DNA from: Bacteroidales bacterium
GTDB lineage: Bacteria > Bacteroidota > Bacteroidia > Bacteroidales > WCHB1-69
Reading direction: 5' to 3'
Assembly (NCBI GenBank): GCA_017649855.1
Contig: JAGCGA010000040.1
Location: 1-64,000, forward strand
DNA: 64,000 bases
Shown: positions 45,992 through 54,451 of the stretch, piece by piece
Numbering within the stretch: the first letter of the stretch is position 1
Layout: the number at the start of each line of letters is the position of its first letter
Notes under the pieces: generated by a model
The model's input: the letters and a program-made list of their open reading frames with translations, nothing else
Database searches by the model: none
Told to the model about the DNA's origin: nothing
Program-made: the position numbers and the translations under genes

Positions 45992-47569
45992 TTAATAGGG
46001 AAGCTCATCCGAGAAATTAGATGCTGGCGGTGTCTGTTCCGCTTGATTGATCGAAGACTCCACCACGTCGAAATTGGTGTTTGGGCGGATCGTGGGCATC
46101 AGCAACGCAGCAGGATCAGGGGTGGCGCCGGCAGTGTCGTCGAAATAGCCTTCGTCCAGATCGGAGAACTTGGTGTACTGTGCCTGGAAGCGCACGCGAA
46201 GACCGCCCGTGCTTCCATGACGGTTCTTCTCAAAGATAATCTCAGCAATGCCTTGCGCCGGTGTATTGTCCTCAAAGGTATCCATCTTATAATACTCAGG
46301 ACGATAGATGAAGAGCACCATATCCGCATCTTGCTCGATAGAACCGGACTCACGAAGGTCGGAGAGCTGGGGACGACGGGAGTTGGCACGGTTTTCGGTC
46401 TGGCGACTCAACTGCGACAAGGCAATCACGGGGACATTCAAGTCCTTGGCCAATGCCTTCAGTGAACGGGAGATATAGCTGATTTCCTGCTCACGGTTGC
46501 CCGTCTTGTTGTTCTCGCCTCCGACGGTCATCAGTTGCAGGTAGTCCACAACAATCATCTGGATATCATATTGGTGTTTCAACCGGCGGCACTTGGCACG
46601 AAGGTCGAAGATGGAGATGGCCGGCGTATCGTCAATAATCAGGTTGGAGGTCTCCAGCTTGCCGATGCTGTCCATCAGCTTCACCCATTCATCGTCGCTG
46701 AGGTCTCCCTTGGCGATTTTCTCCGCGTTGATGCCGGACTCCAAAGAGAAGAGACGCTGAGCCAGCTGTTGGGAAGACATTTCCAAAGAGAAAAAGGCCA
46801 CCGGCTTATCATACTGGATGGCAGCATTGCGCGCCACGGAGAGCACAAAGGAGGTCTTACCCATACCAGGACGGGCGGCCAGGATGATCAGGTCTGTCTT
46901 CTGCCAACCACCTGTCTTCTGGTCAATGGTGCGTATGCCGGAAGGCACCCCATGCAGATCCGAATCCGCATTTCGCAACTCATTGAGTTCCTTGATAGTT
47001 GCCTCCACTACCTGATGTAATGGTTTACTATCTCTTTTGAAGTTTTGCTCTATGATATTGAAGATTCTGGTCTCCGAGAGATCCAACAGATCAAGCACAT
47101 CCTTCGACTCATCATACGCATCCTCAATGATGGCACTACAATTCTTGATCAGCTCACGGAGCACGTACTTCTCCATCACAATACGGGCATGGTATTGGAT
47201 GTTGGCGGATGAGGTGATCTTGTTGGTGAGGGAAGCCAGATAGGAGACACCGCCCACGACATCCAGCATTTTGTCTTTTCGCAGCTGGTTCGTGACCGAG
47301 AGCAGGTCGATGGGCTGTTCTGCGCGATACAGTTCCTCAATTGCCCGGAAGATATGCTGATGAGCTTCCTTGTAGAACATCTGAAAGGTGATCGTCCCAA
47401 GGATCGTGCTGACCGCCTCCGTGTCGATCATCAGACCGCCCAGCACCGCCTCCTCGAATTCCAGGGCTTGAGGGGTCAACTTCCCCGTTGATCCCAGCAC
47501 CTGTTCGATCCGGTTATAAGAAATGTTTCGCTGCTGTTTCGTGTTCTCGGCTATATGCTCTTTCTCCAT
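45992..47569 (-). CDS. dnaB: replicative DNA helicase
   Basis: 525 residues. Hexameric helicase that unwinds DNA at the replication fork. The N-terminal DnaB domain (PQALEFEEAVLGGLMIDTEAV) is followed by Walker A ARPGMGKTS (about 232-240), Walker B IQMIVVDYLQLM and SQLSRQTENR. No intein is present. The C-terminus has an extra 40-residue tail rich in Pro and Asn. The presumed loader DciA is encoded at 25608. Confidence 0.96.
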   Translation of the reverse strand: MEKEHIAENTKQQRNISYNRIEQVLGSTGKLTPQALEFEEAVLGGLMIDTEAVSTILGTITFQMFYKEAHQHIFRAIEELYRAEQPIDLLSVTNQLRKDKMLDVVGGVSYLASLTNKITSSANIQYHARIVMEKYVLRELIKNCSAIIEDAYDESKDVLDLLDLSETRIFNIIEQNFKRDSKPLHQVVEATIKELNELRNADSDLHGVPSGIRTIDQKTGGWQKTDLIILAARPGMGKTSFVLSVARNAAIQYDKPVAFFSLEMSSQQLAQRLFSLESGINAEKIAKGDLSDDEWVKLMDSIGKLETSNLIIDDTPAISIFDLRAKCRRLKHQYDIQMIVVDYLQLMTVGGENNKTGNREQEISYISRSLKALAKDLNVPVIALSQLSRQTENRANSRRPQLSDLRESGSIEQDADMVLFIYRPEYYKMDTFEDNTPAQGIAEIIFEKNRHGSTGGLRVRFQAQYTKFSDLDEGYFDDTAGATPDPAALLMPTIRPNTNFDVVESSINQAEQTPPASNFSDELPY

Positions 47570-47628
47570 GCTTAAAAATCTAGAATATTGGCAATTAAAT
47601 ACGGTCGGAAGTCTTGTTTCCCGAACGG

Positions 47629-47636
47629 CAAATGTA
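47629..47636 (-). promoter_or_regulatory. -7 box of dnaB
   Basis: CAAATGTA on the plus strand, i.e. TACATTTG toward dnaB, 60 bp before the ATG. Confidence 0.5.
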
Positions 47637-47662
47637 CATTTTTTTCAACACCCACACCCTGT

Positions 47663-48718
47663 CTAACGCAATTTTATCTTCTGCCCTAACGAAAGAATGC
47701 TGGTCTCCTTGATATGGTTGATCTTACATAATTTCTCCACGGTCGTGTGATAACGTTTGGCGATGGAATAGAGGGTGTCGCCTTTCTTGACCACATGCAC
47801 GGAAGGGGTATTCTTCGTGGTATTGGGCTTCGTGGTTTTCGGAGCTGGCGTCGCCGGAGCAGCGGTCTTTGCCGTGTCAGGATCGTTTTGCACGACGCGC
47901 TCCACCCCACTGCGTCCATGGTTGACAACGGAGATCTTGTTGGCAGTGCGGTCGATATTCTGATAGGCCTCATTCATATCCGTCACCGTGATGGAGATGT
48001 CCTTGTTCAACGTCCGTTCAGCCTTGTTGTGACTGAGCAGCCAGCGATAGGTGTCGGGCAGATAGAACATCTTGGCGAGTTGGGAATGATTGATGCCTTT
48101 GAAGCGGTCGAAACGCAAGAGCTTGGTGGGACCGCAATCCTTCATGGCGGCCACAATCTTCTCCGACTGGCTGATGGGAACGGCATTGTCGGCCGTGCCA
48201 TGGATAATCCAGAGCGGAAGTTTGTTGAGGCCACAGAACTCCTTCCTGGAGCTGCCGCCGCACAAGGCCATCGCCGCAGAGAATCGCTCGGGATAGGTCG
48301 CCGCCACCTCAAAAGTGCCGTAACCACCCAGGCTCATCCCCACGAGAGCAATACGGTTGGAGTCGATGTCATAGTGAGACTGCACATAGTCCAACACACG
48401 AATCACCTTCTGGGCATTCCAAGGCCCTCCGGGATTCTGCGGGGCAATCACAATGGCGTTGATGTCGCGTCCCATCGAGATGGCATCGAGCGAACCATAT
48501 TTGCGAACACGGTTCAGGTCCGTACCACAAAGGCTGTGTCCGTGCAGGAACACGATGGCAGGCATGGTATCCTGCCCTTCACGATAGGTATCGGGCACAG
48601 AGACCCAAAAGTTGTAGCCGTCATCCACCACACCGCGATAGGCATGAAAGGTATATTCAGTCTGCGTGAAAAGTGCAAAAGGCAGCAAAACGAATAAAAT
48701 CGTCCAAAATTTTCTCAT
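47663..48718 (-). CDS. secreted alpha/beta-hydrolase (esterase/peptidase) with C-terminal LysM
   Basis: 351 residues with a signal peptide (about 1-18, ending LFTQ). The catalytic domain is of the Esterase/PHB-depolymerase/prolyl-oligopeptidase type: FLHGHSLCG oxyanion loop, G-M-S129-L-G-G nucleophile elbow, IIHGTADNAVP (Asp) and GINHSQ (His). After a Thr/Pro/Lys-rich linker (about 280-305) comes one LysM domain (VHVVKKGDTLYSIAKRYHTTVEKLCKINHIKETSILSLGQKIKL), which binds peptidoglycan-type GlcNAc chains. A LysM anchor on such a hydrolase suggests action on the cell wall or retention in the periplasm (inference). It is 30 bp after the MORN-repeat gene, same transcript. Confidence 0.84.
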   Translation of the reverse strand: MRKFWTILFVLLPFALFTQTEYTFHAYRGVVDDGYNFWVSVPDTYREGQDTMPAIVFLHGHSLCGTDLNRVRKYGSLDAISMGRDINAIVIAPQNPGGPWNAQKVIRVLDYVQSHYDIDSNRIALVGMSLGGYGTFEVAATYPERFSAAMALCGGSSRKEFCGLNKLPLWIIHGTADNAVPISQSEKIVAAMKDCGPTKLLRFDRFKGINHSQLAKMFYLPDTYRWLLSHNKAERTLNKDISITVTDMNEAYQNIDRTANKISVVNHGRSGVERVVQNDPDTAKTAAPATPAPKTTKPNTTKNTPSVHVVKKGDTLYSIAKRYHTTVEKLCKINHIKETSILSLGQKIKLR

Positions 48719-48748
48719 AAAAAATTAGTTTTAAGGCGTGAAGAAAGG

Positions 48749-49792
48749 TTACTCTTCAGGCATCGATGTGTTAAACAAATTCTTGATCATGCGGGCATAA
48801 ACCCCTTCGGTATAGATGGTCTCATCGGGAGCCGGCCGAAGTTTGACGATGATCGCATCATCACCGCCATCCTCCACTGAAGAATAGCCGACAATGGCCT
48901 CATTGGAAGAGATGATGCCGGGGGTGATTCTCGTAAAAACGAGGAAATCGGCCCAGGTCTCCACATCTTCCAGGCTCTCATCAATCAATATTTTCTTGCC
49001 ACTATGCAGTACCACCAGGGTACTCTGATCATTATATTTCATAAAATAGGCCACAAGGTCCTGGTTAAGCTTCTGCCCGACCCCTTGCCTATATAGATAG
49101 ATGTAATTCTTCGATTCTTTGCCATCCTCATAATGTACCGTGGAACGGATCTTGCCATTGGAGTCATAGTAGTCCCAATCGCCTATCCGGTGCCCTTTGA
49201 GCAGTTCACCCGTGGAGGAGATCTTTTGGGAAGGATAGTAGGCCGTGCATCGACCATTTTGAAGTCCATCCACATAGCGTTCCTCCAGGCTGACATTCCC
49301 GTCCTCATAGTAGGTCTTGTGTACCCCGTCGAGCTTGCCGTTCAGGAAATGCCGCTCCTCCAACAAGACACCCGTCTGGGCTGAGTAGGTCTTCCAGTCT
49401 CCAGACCTCACCCCCCGGAGGTAGTTTTCCTCCGTGATGAGCGTCCCATGATTCGAATAGTAGAGCCATTGCCCGTCTTTCAGCTGATCCACGAACAACC
49501 CTTCTGAAGCTTTCTGGCCATTTTCATGATACATGACTGTCTTCACCTTGTGAACACCCTCCACGAACTCGGATTCGCTTTTCAAGGTGCCATTCGGCCG
49601 ATAATACTTGAAAACACCATAGGGAACATCGTTACGGAACTGCCCTTCATAGGCCAGTTTACCATGTTCAACCTTTTTCCAGACGCCCTGCTTACGCCCA
49701 GATGCGTCTTTCCGGTTGATATTGGAAGTATCCACCTGGGCGAACAAAGTGATTGAACATAAAGACAATATGACGAATAACAATTTTTTCAT
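48749..49792 (-). CDS. secreted MORN-repeat variant (YwqK-type) protein
   Basis: 347 residues from ATG 49792 (MKKLLFVILSL, signal peptide ending FAQ); the frame is open eight codons further, but that part lies near the promoter. Residues about 40-230 contain at least seven repeats of the form G-x-W-x-x-Y-y-x-N/D-G-x-L/K (VWKKVEHGKLAYEGQF, YGVFKYYRPNGTLKSESEF, GQWLYYSNHGTL...). Such proteins are often labelled YwqK antitoxins, but no toxin gene is nearby and this one is exported. The C-terminal 110 residues are without a known motif. Divergent from dnaN. Confidence 0.8.
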   Translation of the reverse strand: MKKLLFVILSLCSITLFAQVDTSNINRKDASGRKQGVWKKVEHGKLAYEGQFRNDVPYGVFKYYRPNGTLKSESEFVEGVHKVKTVMYHENGQKASEGLFVDQLKDGQWLYYSNHGTLITEENYLRGVRSGDWKTYSAQTGVLLEERHFLNGKLDGVHKTYYEDGNVSLEERYVDGLQNGRCTAYYPSQKISSTGELLKGHRIGDWDYYDSNGKIRSTVHYEDGKESKNYIYLYRQGVGQKLNQDLVAYFMKYNDQSTLVVLHSGKKILIDESLEDVETWADFLVFTRITPGIISSNEAIVGYSSVEDGGDDAIIVKLRPAPDETIYTEGVYARMIKNLFNTSMPEE

Positions 49793-49814
49793 AATAGAAC
49801 ATCTACGAAAACGC

Positions 49815-49822
49815 AAAAATAG
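49815..49822 (-). promoter_or_regulatory. -7 box of the MORN-repeat gene
   Basis: CAAAAATA on the plus strand, i.e. TATTTTTG toward the gene, about 23 bp before ATG 49792. Confidence 0.5.
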
Positions 49823-49871
49823 AAAAATCTCGTATATGGGTCGGATTTTTTTTTAGAAAGCAAAAAAAGTA

Positions 49872-49879
49872 TATCTTTG
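49872..49879 (+). promoter_or_regulatory. -7 box of dnaN
   Basis: TATCTTTG 28 bp before the dnaN ATG. Confidence 0.6.
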
Positions 49880-49906
49880 CGGCTTAATTCAAAATAAGGT
49901 AAAAGT

Positions 49907-51034
49907 ATGAAATTTATCATTTCTCGAAATGTTTTATTCCACAACCTGAGCGCCATCAGCGGTGTCATCGGTTCCAACAACTCTCTGCCCATCTTAGACA
50001 ACTTTCTCTTCACCATCAAGGATGAGAAATTGTATCTGATGGCATCGGACATGGATTCCACGATGACCGCCGTCATTGAGTTGGACAACGTGGAAGGTGA
50101 AGGTTGTGTGGCTGTGCCGTCCAAGATCCTTTTGGAGACCCTGAAGTTGATCCCGGAGACCCCGATCGTCTTCGCCATCGAAGAGGAGAAGAACATCTTC
50201 AAATTCCGTGCGGCCAACGGGGAATATGATGCACCCTGTTTTAACGGCGACGAGTTCCCGCGTCCTACCGAGATCGAGAACCCGCAAAACTTTGATATCC
50301 CCGCCACCATTTTGCATCGCGCCATCAGCAAGACGCTCTTCGCCACCGGTACTGACGAACTGCGTCCCACGATGATGGGCGTCTTCTGCGAGCTTTCCGA
50401 GGAAGGCATCTCCTTTGTCTCCACCGATGCGCACAAGTTGGTCCGCTATACCAATGCGACCGTCAAGACCGATGAATATGTCTCCTTCATCCTGCCCAAG
50501 AAACCGCTCGGGCATCTCAAGAACATCCTCCCCGGCGTCAACGAGGACATTCACGTGACTTACTCCAAAGAGACCAATCATATTTGCTTCAGCTTCAGCA
50601 ACTTCACACTCTATTCATCCTTAAAGGAGGGTAAATACCCCAACTATGAGAATGTGATTCCCAAGGAGAACCACAATGTGTTGACCGTCTCCCGCGAAGA
50701 GTTGATCAAGTCTATCCGAAGAGTGGGCATCTACTCCAACCAGTCCACCTATCAGATTCGTATCACCCTTTCTGAATCTGCCACCAACATCACGGCAGAA
50801 GACATGGACTACTCCAACAAGGCCGAGGAGAGCATCAGCGGCGAATACAACGGCGAGCCTATGGAGATTGGCTTCAACGCCAAGTTCCTGCGTGAGATGC
50901 TGGAGAACATCGACACCCCGGAGGTTCGCTTGGAGATGTCGCAGCCCAAACGTGCGGCCCTGCTTTTCCCTGCTGACGAGACCAACGACAAAGAGTCTCT
51001 GCTGATGCTCATCATGCCGGTGATGCTCAACTAA
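49907..51034 (+). CDS. dnaN: DNA polymerase III beta sliding clamp
   Basis: 375 residues, standard for the three-domain clamp that holds the polymerase on DNA. Marks: MKFIISRNVLFHNLSAISGVIGSNNSLPILDNFLF, the second-domain LFATGTDELRPTMMGVFCEL and the C-terminal LLMLIMPVML (the clamp's partner-binding P-loop end). Single gene with its own promoter. The RNase P RNA gene begins 12 bp after its stop, so the RNA may be processed from the dnaN transcript. Confidence 0.96.
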   Translation: MKFIISRNVLFHNLSAISGVIGSNNSLPILDNFLFTIKDEKLYLMASDMDSTMTAVIELDNVEGEGCVAVPSKILLETLKLIPETPIVFAIEEEKNIFKFRAANGEYDAPCFNGDEFPRPTEIENPQNFDIPATILHRAISKTLFATGTDELRPTMMGVFCELSEEGISFVSTDAHKLVRYTNATVKTDEYVSFILPKKPLGHLKNILPGVNEDIHVTYSKETNHICFSFSNFTLYSSLKEGKYPNYENVIPKENHNVLTVSREELIKSIRRVGIYSNQSTYQIRITLSESATNITAEDMDYSNKAEESISGEYNGEPMEIGFNAKFLREMLENIDTPEVRLEMSQPKRAALLFPADETNDKESLLMLIMPVMLN

Positions 51035-51046
51035 TACGACCAAAAA

Positions 51047-51380
51047 GGAACCTCGTTGTCGCTGCCATCTCCGGATGGGAGAGGAAAGTCCGGGCAACAC
51101 AGAGCACCATACTTCCTAACGGGAAGGCATCCTTCGGGATGACAGACAGTGCCACAGAAAAGATACCGCCGGTGCAAGCCGGTAAGGGTGAAATCGCGAG
51201 GTAAGAGCTCACGCCAGTGTTCAGTGATGACGCTGAGGGTAAACCTTATGGGTTGAAAGACCAAATAAACCGAGGCTTGAGGGTTGCTCGCCCGACTCGG
51301 AGGGTAGGTTGATTGAGGCGCAGGGTGACCTGCGTCCTAGATAAATGACAACATAGTACAGAACCCGGCTTATAGGTTCC
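51047..51380 (+). ncRNA. rnpB: RNase P RNA
   Basis: The class A RNase P catalytic RNA, which trims tRNA 5' leaders. Conserved parts are legible: GAGGAAAGTCCGGGC, GACAGTGCCACAGAAA, AAGGGTGAAA, GGTAAGAGCTCACG, GGGTAAACC and the 3' conserved ACAGAACCCGGCTTA. The ends pair: GGAACCT (51047-51053) with AGGTTCC (51374-51380), the P1 helix. A strong terminator follows at 51388. No separate promoter is obvious in the 12 bp after dnaN. Confidence 0.95.
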
Positions 51381-51387
51381 TTTCCTT

Positions 51388-51418
51388 AGCGCAGCGTATC
51401 AACCACGCTGCGCTTTTT
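51388..51418 (+). terminator. terminator of rnpB
   Basis: AGCGCAGCGT (51388-51397) pairs perfectly with ACGCTGCGCT (51405-51414), 7-base loop, then a T run. The yraN gene on the other strand ends 10 bp later. Confidence 0.88.
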
Positions 51419-51423
51419 CATGA

Positions 51424-51789
51424 TCACCACCTGGGCTTGAAAGAATCCTGGATATGCGTCACATTGCCCGTCCCGCCATCCAAGATGACCGAGACAATGT
51501 CAAAACGCACCTCTTTGCGGATGCCGTTCTTTTGCACATACACATTCGCTGCCCGTATCATGTTCCGCTGCTTTTGCAAGGTCACAAACGACTCAGGCTC
51601 CCCAAAGGCGTTGCTCTTCCGGGTCTTCACCTCCACAAAGACAATAAATTCGTCATTCTCCATGATCAGGTCGATTTCCAAATGACCCAAACGATGGTTT
51701 TTCTCTAAAAGTCTGTAACCGAGAGACTGGAGATATTCACAAGCCATATCCTCCCCTCTTCGGCCTTTTTCCAAATGTTCATTTCCCAT
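51424..51789 (-). CDS. yraN: YraN family protein (UPF0102), PD-(D/E)xK nuclease-like
   Basis: 121 residues from ATG 51789 (MGNEHLEKGRRGED). The restriction-endonuclease-like core is intact: GRRGEDMACEYLQSLGY, G-H-L-E-I-D-L-I (Asp) and F-V-E-V-K-T-R (Glu, Lys). It is related to archaeal Holliday-junction resolvases, but its bacterial role is not settled. It starts 2 bp after the stop codon of the DUF2851 gene, so both come from the promoter at 53097. Confidence 0.92.
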   Translation of the reverse strand: MGNEHLEKGRRGEDMACEYLQSLGYRLLEKNHRLGHLEIDLIMENDEFIVFVEVKTRKSNAFGEPESFVTLQKQRNMIRAANVYVQKNGIRKEVRFDIVSVILDGGTGNVTHIQDSFKPRW

Positions 51790-51791
51790 TT

Positions 51792-53075
51792 CTATAAGTT
51801 TTTTGATGATTTCACAATACAATCCCCAATGGCACACTCCAAGCATCTGCGAGGCTGACAATAGCGCGTATACAATTCTATCAATGCCTGCGAGTCTGAA
51901 GCATGCTCTTGGGGGAATGCGGTCGTGGCAAAACGACGCGTCACCCGGTTGTCCTCAAACGGAATCTCACCCAGCATATCCAGGGCGAGCTCCATCTTTT
52001 CTTCGTCACCCTGAAAATGCCAATAGGAAAAGAGGACCGGTATCACGGTGTTGATAAAGAGCAGCGCTATCGACGCCTCTCCCAAAGCCACATGATGTAT
52101 GGACGTCTCCTTGTTGAAATGATAATGATGCTCCCAATAAGCGTCCGCCGAGACAGCGAACCGACGCCACCAATAGGCCATATCGCTCCGATGAGTCAAC
52201 TCGCTCCACAAGTCGGGGATCTCGTACAACAAGGTGGCAAACTGCGACAAGCGAATGCACGGGAAATTGGAAGGCCTCAGGCGTAACAAATTCCAATGAT
52301 AGGTGGCAATGGGCGTCAGCTGATATTTGTACCGCAAATAGTCATACTCCGCTTTCAACATGCGATAATGGTCATCCCCTTGCGCAACTTCCAGCATACC
52401 CGCTTGACCGAACACCAATGCCTGCACCTGCAAAACCGATTCCGTGTGTCGGGATATGATCTTGTACGGCAAACTCTTGGCCAACAGCTCGAAAGCATCG
52501 GCATTGGTCTTCATGCCGAAACCGACCGCCAGATGACGGTAAAGGGCCTCCTGCCAATCTCCATGGCATTGCGACACCGTTTCTCTCACCTGCGACTGCT
52601 TCCGGAGAAGACGCTCCATCAGCACACTCTCCATTTGGCTTCGTATCGTAAGTAGCGACATGTCAGGCAGGAAAGACTGGCAAGGCAACTCATCCAGCGT
52701 CCCGACCAACTCCTGATATCGCTCATACATGTCAGGTAGAACCCGCCCTCGGATTTCGAATGTCGGATACAACTCCCCTGGCAGGCGCTCCACCTCTCGG
52801 TCATGCTCATACACGACATGCAGAGTGACCATCTTATACTTCTCATCGTCCTCGTGATGATGCCGATACCAGTCTGAACTACGCACGTGAATCTCCACAT
52901 CACCGGCCCATACGATATCGCCGATCCGTATCACGGCCCCTTTAAAGTCAGGTCCGGCATCCCGATTCAACACTCCGGGGGTCACTATCTGCAAAGGATC
53001 CCCCGCTGTGGTGCACAGCTCTTCCATGTCAAACAGCTGATATTGCCACACATAATGTAAAAACGCCTCATTCAT
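51792..53075 (-). CDS. DUF2851 family protein
   Basis: 427 residues from ATG 53075 (MNEAFLHYVWQ); an ATG eight codons earlier lies on the promoter's -7 box and is rejected. Typical of DUF2851: FLHYVWQYQLFD, LNRDAGPDFKGAVIRIGDIVWAGDVEIHVRSSDWYRHHHEDDEKY, and PGFGMKTN-like (VGFGMKTNADAFELLAKSLP). The N-terminal part, with DAGPDF and EIHVRSSDW, looks like a nuclease-type active site, and the neighbour YraN is also nuclease-like; no function is proven. A Cys-rich end (CQPRRCLECAIG) may bind metal. Upstream lies the inverted-repeat element. Confidence 0.87.
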   Translation of the reverse strand: MNEAFLHYVWQYQLFDMEELCTTAGDPLQIVTPGVLNRDAGPDFKGAVIRIGDIVWAGDVEIHVRSSDWYRHHHEDDEKYKMVTLHVVYEHDREVERLPGELYPTFEIRGRVLPDMYERYQELVGTLDELPCQSFLPDMSLLTIRSQMESVLMERLLRKQSQVRETVSQCHGDWQEALYRHLAVGFGMKTNADAFELLAKSLPYKIISRHTESVLQVQALVFGQAGMLEVAQGDDHYRMLKAEYDYLRYKYQLTPIATYHWNLLRLRPSNFPCIRLSQFATLLYEIPDLWSELTHRSDMAYWWRRFAVSADAYWEHHYHFNKETSIHHVALGEASIALLFINTVIPVLFSYWHFQGDEEKMELALDMLGEIPFEDNRVTRRFATTAFPQEHASDSQALIELYTRYCQPRRCLECAIGDCIVKSSKNL

Positions 53076-53096
53076 GATGTCATCATATTTGAGGCG

Positions 53097-53127
53097 CAAA
53101 TATATGCTATCTGCAAATATTTTGCAA
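53097..53127 (-). promoter_or_regulatory. promoter of DUF2851-yraN
   Basis: TTTG (53125-53128 on the minus strand), exactly 20 bp, then TATATTTG (53097-53104). The best -33/-7 pair in the window together with 10810. Confidence 0.72.
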
Positions 53128-53276
53128 ATAAAAAATTAATGATATTGTATTTTTACAATTAAAAGTAAAAAATTCAGGTGACAATACTCATGATGACACA
53201 GACTCCTCTTTCGCGGCGGGCATGTCACGTTCTTATCTCACACTTTCCCACGCCAAGGATAATTCTGAAAATTTTA
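53105..53276. other. AT-rich gap left of the inverted-repeat element
   Basis: Apart from the DUF2851 promoter (53097-53128) I see no gene or structure here. Short open frames that cross into the element are of unlike codon use and are not taken as genes. Confidence 0.5.
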
Positions 53277-53720
53277 GGTGATTATATACCTGATGGCACA
53301 TATGTGTCGATATCAGATGGCATCTTGCGGAGTTTCTCCATTTCGCACCGGGTTCGGGCAGTGCTTTGTGGCAAGAGCCTCCCGCGGTGCGAGGATGGTC
53401 GGGGCGCTGTCCCTCCCCAGACTGCACTGCGTTTAGTCTGGGGTTATGGAGATTACGTCTCTCCGAGACGTTGTGGGATGGCGCAGAGACGAACGATATG
53501 TTATCGCTTTGTGGAAATTGGGCACGCTGTGTCGTGAGATGCCTTGGAACTTTCCGATGGACAAATGCTCCTGGAAGGAGCAAATCTCAATAGCCCCGCA
53601 CTGTAGTGTGGGGTATAGCATGTGCGCGGGATGAAACTCGCGGCGTGGGTGACACTTGCCATAACGCTGGTAACGGCCCGCCGCGAAAGGGGAAACCGTG
53701 CCATCAGGTATACAATTGCT
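53277..53720. mobile_element. candidate MITE-like non-coding element with terminal inverted repeats and 8-bp flanking direct repeat
   Basis: A 444-bp stretch without a credible gene. Its ends are inverted repeats: TATACCTGATGGCAC (53285-53299) is the exact complement of 53698-53712, and the match continues outward as ATTA/ATTG and GGTG/AGCA to about 19 of 23 bp. Directly outside both ends is AAATTTTA (53269-53276 and 53721-53728), as expected of a target duplication. Three hairpins lie inside: 53415-53443 (9 bp, CCCCAGACT), 53594-53613 (8 bp with one G-T) and 53639-53685 (7 bp, CGCGGCG). The inside is visibly GC-richer than its flanks. The right direct repeat includes the TAA stop of maf, so an insertion would have landed at the end of that gene. 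It could alternatively be a structured RNA or a REP-like repeat. Confidence 0.6.
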
Positions 53721-53725
53721 AAATT

Positions 53726-54316
53726 TTATTGAATCACCTCTTTCAGCATCTCCCATAGCAGTCGCGTGGGCAGACCCATCACATTGTAGAACGAGCCTTG
53801 GATAGCCCGGATACCCACACAGCCAATCCACTCCTGCACCCCGTAGGCTCCGGCTTTGTCCAGAGGGCGGTATTTCTCCACATAATAATGCATCTCCTCT
53901 TCGGTAAGGGTCTCGAACATGACATCCGTGGCGCGGTAGTCGGTGAGCGTCTTCCGGGGTGTGGCGACGGTCAGTCCGCTATAGACGGCATGGGTATTTC
54001 CGGACAGCGCACGCAACATGGCCAATGCTTCGGCATCATCATGCGGCTTCCCCAAAATCTTCCCGTCCTGCACCACGATCGTGTCACAGGCAATGAATAT
54101 CGTATGGTCAGGATATTGGGAGAGATCTATGGGAGAGAGTTTCAGTCGGGACAGATATTGCACCACGTCCGCCGGCGGGAGCGTGGGATCAAAAGACTCC
54201 TCCACCTCGGCGGCAAGAATCTCAAACTCAATGCCCATGTCCGTCAGCAGTTCCCTGCGGCGCGGCGATTTGGAGGCAAGATACACCTTATAGTTTTTCA
54301 GTTCATCTAATAGCAT
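53726..54316 (-). CDS. maf: Maf family nucleoside-triphosphate pyrophosphatase
   Basis: 196 residues. Maf proteins hydrolyse non-canonical or pyrimidine nucleotides (dTTP/UTP type) to monophosphates and were first linked to septum formation arrest. The start VYLASKSPRRRELLTDMGIEFEIL, the IFIACDTIVVQDGKILGKP loop with the catalytic Asp, and the YRPLDKAGAYGVQEWIGCVGIRAIQGSFYNVMGLP end are characteristic. Complete: the stop codon is intact although it lies within the direct repeat flanking the 53277-53720 element. Confidence 0.94.
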   Translation of the reverse strand: MLLDELKNYKVYLASKSPRRRELLTDMGIEFEILAAEVEESFDPTLPPADVVQYLSRLKLSPIDLSQYPDHTIFIACDTIVVQDGKILGKPHDDAEALAMLRALSGNTHAVYSGLTVATPRKTLTDYRATDVMFETLTEEEMHYYVEKYRPLDKAGAYGVQEWIGCVGIRAIQGSFYNVMGLPTRLLWEMLKEVIQ

Positions 54317-54336
54317 AGCCCTCGTTTTTGCGCCTG

Positions 54337-54344
54337 CAAAAGTA
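54337..54344 (-). promoter_or_regulatory. -7 box of maf
   Basis: CAAAAGTA on the plus strand, i.e. TACTTTTG toward maf, 20 bp before its ATG. Confidence 0.5.
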
Positions 54345-54406
54345 CGAAAAAACAGACAACATCCATAAAAGTCATATTTCGAATATCCATCCGAAACAAA
54401 AATATA

Positions 54407-54414
54407 TATCTTTG
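54407..54414 (+). promoter_or_regulatory. -7 box of the sialidase gene
   Basis: TATCTTTG 38 bp before the sialidase ATG; divergent from the maf box. Confidence 0.58.
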
Positions 54415-54451
54415 CACCGCAAAAGCACCGTCACAAATCACCCTGAGAACT

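Noticed and set aside
48749..49792. Toxin-antitoxin system (YwqK label)
   Set aside because: Only the MORN-like repeats support the name; the protein is exported and no toxin gene is adjacent.
53178..53634. Overlapping short frames (up to 119 codons) over the inverted-repeat element
   Set aside because: They run through hairpins and the element end, have no family features and differ on every strand; non-coding structure explains the region better.
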